NCBI GenBank assembly: GCA_035327305.1
Contig: DAOLDL010000004.1
Coordinates: 1 to 64,000, forward strand
Source: CALMUP01 sp035327305
Lineage (GTDB): Bacteria > Verrucomicrobiota > Kiritimatiellia > CAIVKH01
Direction of reading: 5' to 3'
DNA: 64,000 nucleotides
The position numbers were made by a program, and so were the translations under genes. Shown here piece by piece: positions 15,017 through 22,511 of this stretch (position 1 is its first letter; each line of letters begins with the position of its first letter). The notes below the pieces were generated by a model. That model saw nothing but the letters and a program-made list of their open reading frames with translations, was not told the origin of the DNA and made no database searches.

Positions 15017-15409
15017 ATGAAACTTATCCCGCTTCTATGCATACTTATGGCTTTTGCGGTGTGCAATCGCGCCTACAGCGAGATCACGGAAATCAAACAG
15101 GGTGGCCTTGCCATTAACATATCCGAGGTTTTGTCAGCCGATGAGCCGGGCGTAATGGTATTTCATGCCCCCTGGGACCAGGACTCGATCAGCCTTGTCG
15201 AGAGGCTGACTGAATGGGCGAAATCATATCCAAACCTCACCATCGTGCTCATCGATGTCGTGGACGCGCGAACCCAGGTTTATCGACAATTTTCCCTGAA
15301 GATGCTTCCCTCGATTATTGTGATGGATCGATACCACGAACAGCTTGGCGAAACGGTATTCGATGTCGACGATCTTGAGGATCTGCTACGGAATCACCGG
15401 ATTATTTAG
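15017..15409 (+). CDS. Exported thioredoxin-fold protein lacking CxxC
   Basis: A 130-residue protein with a signal peptide (MKLIPLLCILMAFAVCNRAYS). The rest follows the thioredoxin fold: GVMVFHAPWDQDSISLVERL aligns with the active-site region (normally WCGPC), LTIVLIDVVD is the central strand, and MLPSIIVMD holds the conserved cis-Pro (Pro98). Both active-site cysteines are replaced (Asp54, Asp56 region), so it cannot act as a disulphide oxidoreductase and is more likely a binding or chaperone domain. The start is the ATG placed at the predicted transcription start. It converges on rfbC, with the 3' ends overlapping by 8 nt. Confidence 0.72.
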   Translation: MKLIPLLCILMAFAVCNRAYSEITEIKQGGLAINISEVLSADEPGVMVFHAPWDQDSISLVERLTEWAKSYPNLTIVLIDVVDARTQVYRQFSLKMLPSIIVMDRYHEQLGETVFDVDDLEDLLRNHRII

Positions 15410-15965
15410 CGACCGGCAGGGATTCCGGATCCAAAGCGGCAAGGTGGGGCAACGCGGCATCTTTGGGCGACAAAACAGCGTCCCGGCTTGGCCATTCTAT
15501 ACCAACATCGGGATCGTTCCAAATGATGCCGGCGTCATCGGATGGCACATAAAGTTCGGTGCATTTGTACATGACGAGGGCGGTTTCACTAAGCACAAGA
15601 AATCCGTGGGCGAATCCTTCCGGAACGTAAAGTTGCCGGTGATTATCCGCCGACAGAACATAGGCATCCCACTGCCCATACGTTGGCGAATCGCGTCGGA
15701 GATCGACCGCAACATCAAATATTTCCCCCTGCATGGCATACACCAGTTTGCCTTGAGGGAATTTTTTCTGGAAATGCAGTCCTCGCAGAACATTTCGTTT
15801 GGAAAACGAAGCGTTGTCCTGGACAAAAGCCCGGGCGATGCCGGCCTCCGCATATTTGCGTGCGTGGTAGGTTTCGGTGAAAAACCCCCGGTCATCAGGA
15901 AAAACACGTGTTTCCACCAGAATCAGACCATCCAATTTTCCCCGTGTAATGTTTAATCCGCTCAT
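15402..15965 (-). CDS. rfbC: dTDP-4-dehydrorhamnose 3,5-epimerase
   Basis: RfbC (RmlC) epimerises C3 and C5 of dTDP-4-keto-6-deoxyglucose, the third step to dTDP-L-rhamnose. The 187-residue cupin has the usual order: LILVETRVFPDDRGFFTETY, ARAFVQDNASFSKRNVLRGLHFQ with the catalytic His, QGEIFDVAVDLRRDSPTYG with the catalytic Asp, and LYVPEGFAHGFLVLSETALV with the conserved glycine/His loop, then a Tyr (MYKCTELYVP). It begins 3 nt after rfbA stops and is co-transcribed with it. No rfbD (the final reductase) is present in the window. Confidence 0.95.
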   Translation of the reverse strand: MSGLNITRGKLDGLILVETRVFPDDRGFFTETYHARKYAEAGIARAFVQDNASFSKRNVLRGLHFQKKFPQGKLVYAMQGEIFDVAVDLRRDSPTYGQWDAYVLSADNHRQLYVPEGFAHGFLVLSETALVMYKCTELYVPSDDAGIIWNDPDVGIEWPSRDAVLSPKDAALPHLAALDPESLPVAK

Positions 15966-15968
15966 GAG

Positions 15969-16844
15969 TCACCATTCCGGGTTTTCCGCGAGATCCAATA
16001 GGTATTTACCGTATTCGTTTTTGGATAGCGGCTTGGCGACAGTGATCAATTGATCCGCGGAAATCCACTTTTTCCGGAATGCGATCTCCTCGATGCATGC
16101 CACCTTCAACCCTTGCCGCTCTTCGATGGTTTGAACATAATTGGATGCCTGCAGAAGCGACTCATGCGTACCGGTATCCAGCCAGGCAAAACCCCGTCCC
16201 AGCAATTGCACCTGCAACTGGCCGCGTTGAAGATAAACTTTGTTCAGGTCGGTGATTTCCAATTCGCCGCGCGGCGAAGGTTGGAGGTTTTTCGCAATGT
16301 CCACCACCTGATTGTCATAGAAATACAGGCCGGGAACAGCGTACCGTGATTTCGGTTTTGCCGGCTTTTCTTCAATATCCAGGACCTTGCCGGTGGCATC
16401 AAATGAAACCACGCCATAACGTTCGGGATCCTTGACCAGATAACCAAATATCAGCCCGCCCGAAGTCAGTTGTCCGGCTGAAGCAAGAATTCCGGACAGA
16501 TCGTGTCCGAAGAAAATATTATCGCCCAGAATCAGCGCCGCGGAATCGTTGCCGATAAATGGCGCTCCGATAATAAATGCCTGGGCTAAACCTTCGGGAC
16601 GCGGTTGAACCGCATACGAGAGCTTGATCCCGAGTTGGGATCCATCCCCCAACAGCAATTCAAATCGGGGAAGGTCTTCCGGGGTGGAGATGATCAGAAT
16701 TTCCCGGATCCCCGCAAGCATGAGAACGGAAAGCGGGTAATAAATCATTGGTTTGTCGTAAACCGGCAGTAATTGCTTACTGACAACCCGCGTTATGGGA
16801 TACAACCTTGTGCCGGAACCCCCGGCCAGAATGATTCCCTTCAT
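15969..16844 (-). CDS. rfbA: Glucose-1-phosphate thymidylyltransferase
   Basis: RfbA (RmlA) forms dTDP-glucose from dTTP and glucose-1-phosphate and commits carbon to rhamnose. The 291-residue protein has GIILAGGSGTRLYPIT (nucleotide loop), SKQLLPVYDKPMIYYPLS, ALILGDNIFFGHDL with the metal-binding Asp, DIEEKPAKPKSRYAVPGLYF and LGRGFAWLDTGTHESLLQA. The length is that of the family. It leads the rfbA-rfbC pair. The 245 nt upstream, up to the end of ccsA, hold no gene; a small hairpin GATCGG/CCGATC lies at 16910-16927 and no convincing promoter was found. Confidence 0.96.
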   Translation of the reverse strand: MKGIILAGGSGTRLYPITRVVSKQLLPVYDKPMIYYPLSVLMLAGIREILIISTPEDLPRFELLLGDGSQLGIKLSYAVQPRPEGLAQAFIIGAPFIGNDSAALILGDNIFFGHDLSGILASAGQLTSGGLIFGYLVKDPERYGVVSFDATGKVLDIEEKPAKPKSRYAVPGLYFYDNQVVDIAKNLQPSPRGELEITDLNKVYLQRGQLQVQLLGRGFAWLDTGTHESLLQASNYVQTIEERQGLKVACIEEIAFRKKWISADQLITVAKPLSKNEYGKYLLDLAENPEW

Positions 16845-17089
16845 GAGATATATGCCTTTAATTTAGTCATCGGCGTACAGTCATACTACGAATCCCCGTT
16901 TACTGACAAGATCGGTTATCGCCGATCCGGAAATGCCGCCTCACCCTTGGCGCTGGCAGGAGGTCTCCGCATATGCAAGCTACCGAATATCAGAAAGCAT
17001 CTGACAATAGAATTTCTGTCCAATTAATTTTCTCGCCACGTTTTTATTAAACAACAACTGCGGCGGGACGGCAGACAGAAACAATGCTT

Positions 17090-18955
17090 TTAAGCGCGAA
17101 TCATGGCCGTTTTTTTCGCAAACGGTGCGGTAAGCAATACGAAAAGCACTTCAATGCCGATACTGATCCACATTCCGCGGGCAAGGCCCGAAGTGAATCC
17201 GTACGAGTGCAATCCTACGCCCAGCAAATTCACTCCAAGCCAGGCAAAGATCACAATGATCACGCCAAGTACACTTCCCACCGCCATTCCCAACGGACCG
17301 ATCATATTGGCGATACGGGCATGGAATAACAACGCGCACCACAGCACAATCAACAACGCGCCGTTTTCCTTGGGATCCCAACCCCAGAAGCGACCCCACG
17401 ACTGATCCGCCCATACGCCGCCCAGCATGGTGCCCAAAAACGAAAAAACCAGGCCAAAGGCGAGCAACCCGTAGATGGCCTTGGTTGTGGACCTCAAGGC
17501 CGGATGCTCGGAGGTGCGGAACAAAGCCTGAATCAAATACACATGACCGGCCAGTCCCGCCGCCACGCAACCGGCATAACCTATCGTGATGCAAACAACA
17601 TGGGTCGCCAGCCAGAAATTGGAGTCCAACACCGCAACCACCACGCCCATCGTATCGCCCTGGGAGGAAAACTTCGCGGCAACCAGCAACATGGCCAACC
17701 CGGAAAAGCCGGCCATGACCGAACCAAGGCTGTTGCGTTGAAACCATTCAATAATGAGGCACAGCAAGACGCATATCAGAGCGACAAATAAAAAAGTCGC
17801 GTATAGATTGGTCATCGGCGGACGACCCATGATCATCATACGCCAGATAATGCCCAACGCATGGGGAATCACGGCAAGCATGGCCAACCCAGTGGCGGCG
17901 TATCTTACCCCCCGGACATTGACCAGAATAGCAATCAGGCCGAGCAGAAAAGCAAACCCGTAAAGAAGTTTGGATTGATAAAATAAATCGTAGCGGTTGT
18001 ATTTCAGCTCCAGATCGAGGTGACGGATACCGCGTGAAGGATTCGCCCGTTTAAGCACGGAACGCTCAAAACTGTGTGCGGCGAGATCGAATTCGAGTTG
18101 CTTGCCGGCCCGGAAATTTCGAGCCACATCCTGAAGATGCGCAACTTCCTGCCGTAATTCGGGCGTAACCAGTCCCATGGCCAGAATGTCCCATGGGCTT
18201 ACCCAATCCTCGTGACCGTGCCCATGCAACGGGATCATTACCACCGGCAATGCGCGATGATGCTGGCTCCATTGATACAGGCGCGATGACAGAGAAAATA
18301 CTTCCTTCATGACATCGTTCCAATCGGCAGGTTCGGTCCGCTCAATCAAGGACATGGTGTCCGACATTCGCGATGCGCGCAGGAAAATATCCAGGAAGGA
18401 ATAGCCGTCGGCGGGCGGCAACCCCAGCAAGTGATTTACTTCTTCTGATGTGACCTGGAAGTCGCGGTGGTTGTGAGTGAATTGAAACGCCTGCACCAGT
18501 TCCGCGTATTGGCTGGCATTATGGTAAACGCGGAGAATTTCCTTCTCGACCGGCGAGCGGTCGTCATCGGCAATTTCAAACGCGCGAACCGCCATTTCGT
18601 GCAATTTATGCAAACCCTTGTGCAATTCGCTGAAGCTGAATCGCCGGCGGTCTCCGGGATTAATCCCCAGGGCTTCCGCGACTTCCGGATGATTGATGAG
18701 AAACACCTGTCGGTATTCCACGGTTTCCGGCATAAACAGCAAACGTGCCAGCCACGACAACGCAGGCTCCTTGTCGATGGTGCTTTTACCGGAGAATTGA
18801 AGCAACTTCAGCCGGGCATACGAATCCATCGGCATGACGCGCCCCCCTTCCAACACCGGCCATTTGGCCATGCTGTCAACGGAGCCGACCTGGGCCACGG
18901 CGATTTCCGCCCACCCCAGTATTGCCAGAAGAATCAGTGACATCATGCGGTTCAT
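17090..18955 (-). CDS. ccsA: Cytochrome c biogenesis protein CcsA/ResC-like (fused N-terminal domain)
   Basis: System II haem-export subunit. The C-terminal part (about residues 300-620) has eight or so membrane segments and the tryptophan-rich haem-handling motif WGRFWGWDPKENGALLIVLW, plus the family's conserved histidines. The N-terminal ~300 residues are extracytoplasmic, following a signal or anchor helix (MNRMMSLILLAILGWAEIAVA), and start with a PVLEGGRVMPMDSYARLKLL segment common in fused ccs genes. Start chosen at 18955, where ATGA overlaps the resB stop. It acts with ResB to deliver and attach haem to apocytochrome c outside the membrane. Together they indicate respiratory c-type cytochromes. 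Confidence 0.9.
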   Translation of the reverse strand: MNRMMSLILLAILGWAEIAVAQVGSVDSMAKWPVLEGGRVMPMDSYARLKLLQFSGKSTIDKEPALSWLARLLFMPETVEYRQVFLINHPEVAEALGINPGDRRRFSFSELHKGLHKLHEMAVRAFEIADDDRSPVEKEILRVYHNASQYAELVQAFQFTHNHRDFQVTSEEVNHLLGLPPADGYSFLDIFLRASRMSDTMSLIERTEPADWNDVMKEVFSLSSRLYQWSQHHRALPVVMIPLHGHGHEDWVSPWDILAMGLVTPELRQEVAHLQDVARNFRAGKQLEFDLAAHSFERSVLKRANPSRGIRHLDLELKYNRYDLFYQSKLLYGFAFLLGLIAILVNVRGVRYAATGLAMLAVIPHALGIIWRMMIMGRPPMTNLYATFLFVALICVLLCLIIEWFQRNSLGSVMAGFSGLAMLLVAAKFSSQGDTMGVVVAVLDSNFWLATHVVCITIGYAGCVAAGLAGHVYLIQALFRTSEHPALRSTTKAIYGLLAFGLVFSFLGTMLGGVWADQSWGRFWGWDPKENGALLIVLWCALLFHARIANMIGPLGMAVGSVLGVIIVIFAWLGVNLLGVGLHSYGFTSGLARGMWISIGIEVLFVLLTAPFAKKTAMIRA

Positions 18956-20109
18956 GACAAACCTCCCGCCACTGCATGCTTGCGTTGTCGTCGCGCGTGC
19001 TTGATCAACATTTGCATGAAGTGCCACGCCATACCCAGGACAACAATGCCGGTTGAAACATAGGGAAGCAGTCGCCCGTAATTGCGTGTGACGGCAAATG
19101 TCGAGGATTCAGAACCATCCGGTAATTCGCGGTATGATTGTTGATACAATGTGTACCCGCGATGACGAAGCGGCTTGTTCATGGAAATGGTCAACTCACG
19201 GGTAATTCCGTCGGCTTGAACTTCCACGACACTGGAAAAACTCCTGGGAGTCTGGGTGCCGGGGTGAAGCTCCTTTCGAAAATCCACCAACGTAACCAGC
19301 AACGGGAGCGGATACTTTTTATGGCGTAAGCCAATGGCATATTCCTTGTCGCCGACAGGAATGATCAACGGCGCGGTGTCATCACCGTATAGCAGAATTT
19401 TTTGGGGATCCATTTCGGGGGACGACACCAAAAATATGCCTCCCGGCGTATTTTGGGTCGGTTCTTTTTCCAACGGCGCTTTTTCGAGGCGGCTTATATT
19501 CAACGCGGTCAGGTAAGGAGACGGATCCGTGCGCGACTGGTATGCGCGCGCATGATCGTGGTAGACTTCCACCTCCACCGTGATCGGAATGGGATCAAAC
19601 GACAAACGTTCGCCGGGCTGCAATCCGCGGCTGTTGATGGCATAGACATCACGCACCGCGCCTTCACGATTCCAGACGGCCAACTCCCACTCGTAGTACG
19701 ACGACGAGACATTCGATGCTTCGCCCTCCCACAACGAGAGATAAGATTCCTCGCCATATTTATGGGTGATGGCGCCGCCGATCAGCATGATCAGAAGTCC
19801 GGCATGAATCATGAGAATGCCGGGCTTCAACGGTTGGAATGCCAGCATATTGATCATGTAGCCCAGCAGATTGATCATCAATACGCCCAATACCAGCTTG
19901 GCGCCCGGAAATGGCAAAACGCCGAACACCAAGACAAACCACGATGTAAAAAACTTTTCCTGCGCGGCAAACAAGCCGTGTTCAACCTGATAAAGCGTGC
20001 CCCAAAAAGTAAGGATCATCAGCAATCCAAGACAAATCACGGTCAGCGGAATGGAAAACATCCATTGCACCGGGGATGATCCCCACACTTTTAAAAGTTT
20101 TTGAGTCAT
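18952..20109 (-). CDS. resB: ResB-like cytochrome c biogenesis protein
   Basis: A 385-residue membrane protein. Three N-terminal transmembrane segments (about 16-40, 55-85, 92-115) are followed by a large beta-rich extracytoplasmic domain (SYLSLWEGEASNVSSSYY to about 350) and a last membrane helix with a basic tail. The motifs MNKPLRHRGYTLYQQSY and IGGAITHKYGEESYLSLWEG are typical of ResB/Ccs1. It pairs with CcsA in System II cytochrome c maturation, where it probably handles the apocytochrome. It is coupled to ccsA by an ATGA overlap and lies 6 nt after the lipoprotein gene. Confidence 0.88.
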   Translation of the reverse strand: MTQKLLKVWGSSPVQWMFSIPLTVICLGLLMILTFWGTLYQVEHGLFAAQEKFFTSWFVLVFGVLPFPGAKLVLGVLMINLLGYMINMLAFQPLKPGILMIHAGLLIMLIGGAITHKYGEESYLSLWEGEASNVSSSYYEWELAVWNREGAVRDVYAINSRGLQPGERLSFDPIPITVEVEVYHDHARAYQSRTDPSPYLTALNISRLEKAPLEKEPTQNTPGGIFLVSSPEMDPQKILLYGDDTAPLIIPVGDKEYAIGLRHKKYPLPLLVTLVDFRKELHPGTQTPRSFSSVVEVQADGITRELTISMNKPLRHRGYTLYQQSYRELPDGSESSTFAVTRNYGRLLPYVSTGIVVLGMAWHFMQMLIKHARRQRKHAVAGGLS

Positions 20110-20115
20110 GTCGTA

Positions 20116-20778
20116 TTAAATTCTTGAAGGTTGCATGCGGACCGATCGGCATAATTCCTCAAATGCGGACTTATGGCGCTTAAGAACATCCGTGTCACCG
20201 GTCAGCTTGACAAACGCGGAATGATCCCCGACGACAATGATTCCGGCAAGTGTGCCGATTCTTGCATTGGCGGGCAGGATATCGGCGAAGTCAAACAGGC
20301 GGCATTCATATCCGCCGACGGTGACAATACGTTTCGGGTTGGCGACGAATTCCTTCAGGCGGGATTCGGCAACCGTATGCCCAAGCTGGCCGACCCAACG
20401 GCGGATGTTGGCCTCATCGCCACCCACATCGCCCGGGAAACTCAAGATTGTGCATTCCTGTCCCTCCACCATCAGGGTGGCGATACGCATACCCGAGCCG
20501 CCGAGATTTTCCCAGCCGGGCGGTGTATCCCATTCCAGTGGCAAAGCAGGGGTGCGTAACTCGGGAGGAAGGTCGGGCATGCGGGAAGAACCGGCCATCG
20601 GCGCGGCGGATGGCGGCATGGCGCTTTCCGATACAACTGCAGGCGAGCTTCCTTGCGGAGACGGATCATCGACCACAAAATTAATCTCGCGGTAATGTCG
20701 CACTTCTCGATCGGCTTTTTCGCAAGCAATACAAAGTGTTGCGACCAAACCAGCTAAAACTATCTGCTCGAATTTCAT
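20116..20778 (-). CDS. Lipoprotein in the cytochrome c maturation operon
   Basis: A 220-residue protein with a lipobox (VATLCIACEK, acylated Cys19), so probably a membrane-anchored lipoprotein. A Pro/Ser/Ala-rich linker (about 38-80) leads to a compact alpha/beta domain with WDTPPGWENLGGSGMRIATL, a cysteine (EGQECTILSFPG) and YECRLFDF near the end. No named family was recognised; the domain resembles small SCP/serine-protease-inhibitor-like lipoprotein domains in outline only. It is the first gene of the operon with resB and ccsA, so a role in cytochrome assembly, for example apocytochrome reduction or binding, is inferred from place alone. Confidence 0.72.
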   Translation of the reverse strand: MKFEQIVLAGLVATLCIACEKADREVRHYREINFVVDDPSPQGSSPAVVSESAMPPSAAPMAGSSRMPDLPPELRTPALPLEWDTPPGWENLGGSGMRIATLMVEGQECTILSFPGDVGGDEANIRRWVGQLGHTVAESRLKEFVANPKRIVTVGGYECRLFDFADILPANARIGTLAGIIVVGDHSAFVKLTGDTDVLKRHKSAFEELCRSVRMQPSRI

Positions 20779-20926
20779 GGAGTATCAAACGTATAGCATG
20801 AGTCTGCCAAGTCAAGCACACCCGAAAGGGTTTTGGTCAAAACTTTGGAATATTTTACAAGAATAAACAAATTGTGAAAGAATTACAGATAGGTCACGAT
20901 TACGAACAAGGCATATCACGTTCATC

Positions 20927-22474
20927 ATGATTAACAGGTTTCATTCTTATACGATACTTTTCACGGGTGGAATATTCCTGTTGTGCAGTTACATGGCACA
21001 CGCCGGCAGTATATCCGGCATGGTAACCCGGGACACGGAGGAACCCGTGGAAGGAATTACCGTTATAGCACAACGACAGGAGGGACTGCTTATTTTCCTG
21101 CCGATTATATCACATACCGACGAGTATGGAATCTATCAATTCACCAATCTGGCCGGGGGCACGTATAGCATTCAATTTATCGATGAAACGCACAGGGGTT
21201 TTGCGAGCGTTTACTACGATCAGGTAACGGAAAGTTTTTTGGCAACGTTAATTCCGTTGGTTGCGGGAACTTCGGTTACCGGAATTAATGCGGTGATGAC
21301 GCCGGGCGTTCGTATATCAGGCACTGTTACCGATTGGGCCGGCAACGATCCCCTCACCAATATACTCGTTCGCGCCTATCGAAAGCTTGGTGATGATGAT
21401 TGGAGCGCTCTTTATATCGCATACACCGATGCCGACGGTAAATACAACTTGAGGGGAATGCCCTCCGGCACGTTTCGCATCAAATACAGCGACCCTTCCT
21501 CAACGTATGCTTATCAATTTTATGATCAGGTATCGTCATTTGAAGATGCAACGGACATTGAACTTGAGTCCGGCCAGGAGGTGTCGGATGTGGACGCTAT
21601 ATTGGTTTCAGGATCGCGAATTGAAGGACGTATCACGGAAACGGACGCCGCCACGCCTATTTCCAACGCGATCGTGTCGGTGTATGCATGGAACGGTTCC
21701 TGGTGGGATACCGTCTCAATCACCGAGTCGGATTCCAACGGAGAATATTCCGCGGGCGGATTGCCCCATTCCGGCGAATTTCGGGTGGGTGCTCAAGATT
21801 ACTCGGGAATGTATCTGACTGCTTACCATGTCGATGCGGAAACGGTGAATAATGCAACCAGCTTGTTCATTACCAACCACGTTGTTCTCACAAACATCAA
21901 TCTGGCGCTAATGCCTGCCGCCAGAATAGAAGGCGCCATAGATCTTGCCGATTCCGTTCCCCTCACCGGCTTCTGGAAGATTTCATTATATCGGCAAATA
22001 GATTTCGGGCTGGGTAGTTCTTGGTGGATACCTGCCTTCACGCTATTCAGCCCATCGGTCGGCACATACAGCATCGGAGGAATAACTCCGGGTTCATACC
22101 GGGTTGGAGTGACCCATGTGGACGACACCTATTATCCATCCTTCCATGACGGAGTCGATAAAGTTGAAGACGCGGTGGATATTGATTTTCTTCCCGGTGA
22201 AACAGTAGCCGACATTGATTTCATAATGCGACTGCGCTCCCCGGAGTTGTTGCAACCAATGCACATCATAGACTTGTCCGATGGAACCCCTGTTCAATGG
22301 GCCAGCAAACCAGGCCTTTTCTATGCCATAGATCGCACCACCAACCTGCAGTCCGGGTTTATCCGCATTCAGTCCATGATCCCCGCGACGCCTCCAGAAA
22401 ACAGTTATATGGATGAATCGGGAATTACAGAAAGCCCTTTCTTCTATCGGATTGTAATTGAAAACGAACCATAA
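20927..22474 (+). CDS. Secreted carboxypeptidase-regulatory-like repeat protein
   Basis: A 515-residue exported protein (signal MINRFHSYTILFTGGIFLLCSYMAHA). It is made of four repeated beta-sandwich units of about 85-95 residues: ISGMVTRDTEEPVEGITVIA, ISGTVTDWAGNDPLTNILVRAY, IEGRITETDAATPISNAIVSVY and IEGAIDLADSVPLTGFWKISLY. Each ends in a GxY or GtY xI strand and an AVMT/DAI hairpin. These resemble carboxypeptidase regulatory (CarboxypepD_reg) or SdrD-B-like domains. The last ~75 residues form the C-terminal module shared with the phosphatase at 3569 (WASKPGLFYAIDRTTNL to FYRI). No enzyme domain is present; a surface or matrix role is inferred. The next gene starts 37 nt downstream. Confidence 0.8.
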   Translation: MINRFHSYTILFTGGIFLLCSYMAHAGSISGMVTRDTEEPVEGITVIAQRQEGLLIFLPIISHTDEYGIYQFTNLAGGTYSIQFIDETHRGFASVYYDQVTESFLATLIPLVAGTSVTGINAVMTPGVRISGTVTDWAGNDPLTNILVRAYRKLGDDDWSALYIAYTDADGKYNLRGMPSGTFRIKYSDPSSTYAYQFYDQVSSFEDATDIELESGQEVSDVDAILVSGSRIEGRITETDAATPISNAIVSVYAWNGSWWDTVSITESDSNGEYSAGGLPHSGEFRVGAQDYSGMYLTAYHVDAETVNNATSLFITNHVVLTNINLALMPAARIEGAIDLADSVPLTGFWKISLYRQIDFGLGSSWWIPAFTLFSPSVGTYSIGGITPGSYRVGVTHVDDTYYPSFHDGVDKVEDAVDIDFLPGETVADIDFIMRLRSPELLQPMHIIDLSDGTPVQWASKPGLFYAIDRTTNLQSGFIRIQSMIPATPPENSYMDESGITESPFFYRIVIENEP

Positions 22475-22511
22475 ACACGTTTGCGGACAGGAAAATACGG
22501 TCATTATCTTT

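Noticed and set aside
16845..17089. Possible small gene or riboswitch before rfbA
   Set aside because: No open frame with a start site and no known aptamer pattern; only a weak 6-bp hairpin.
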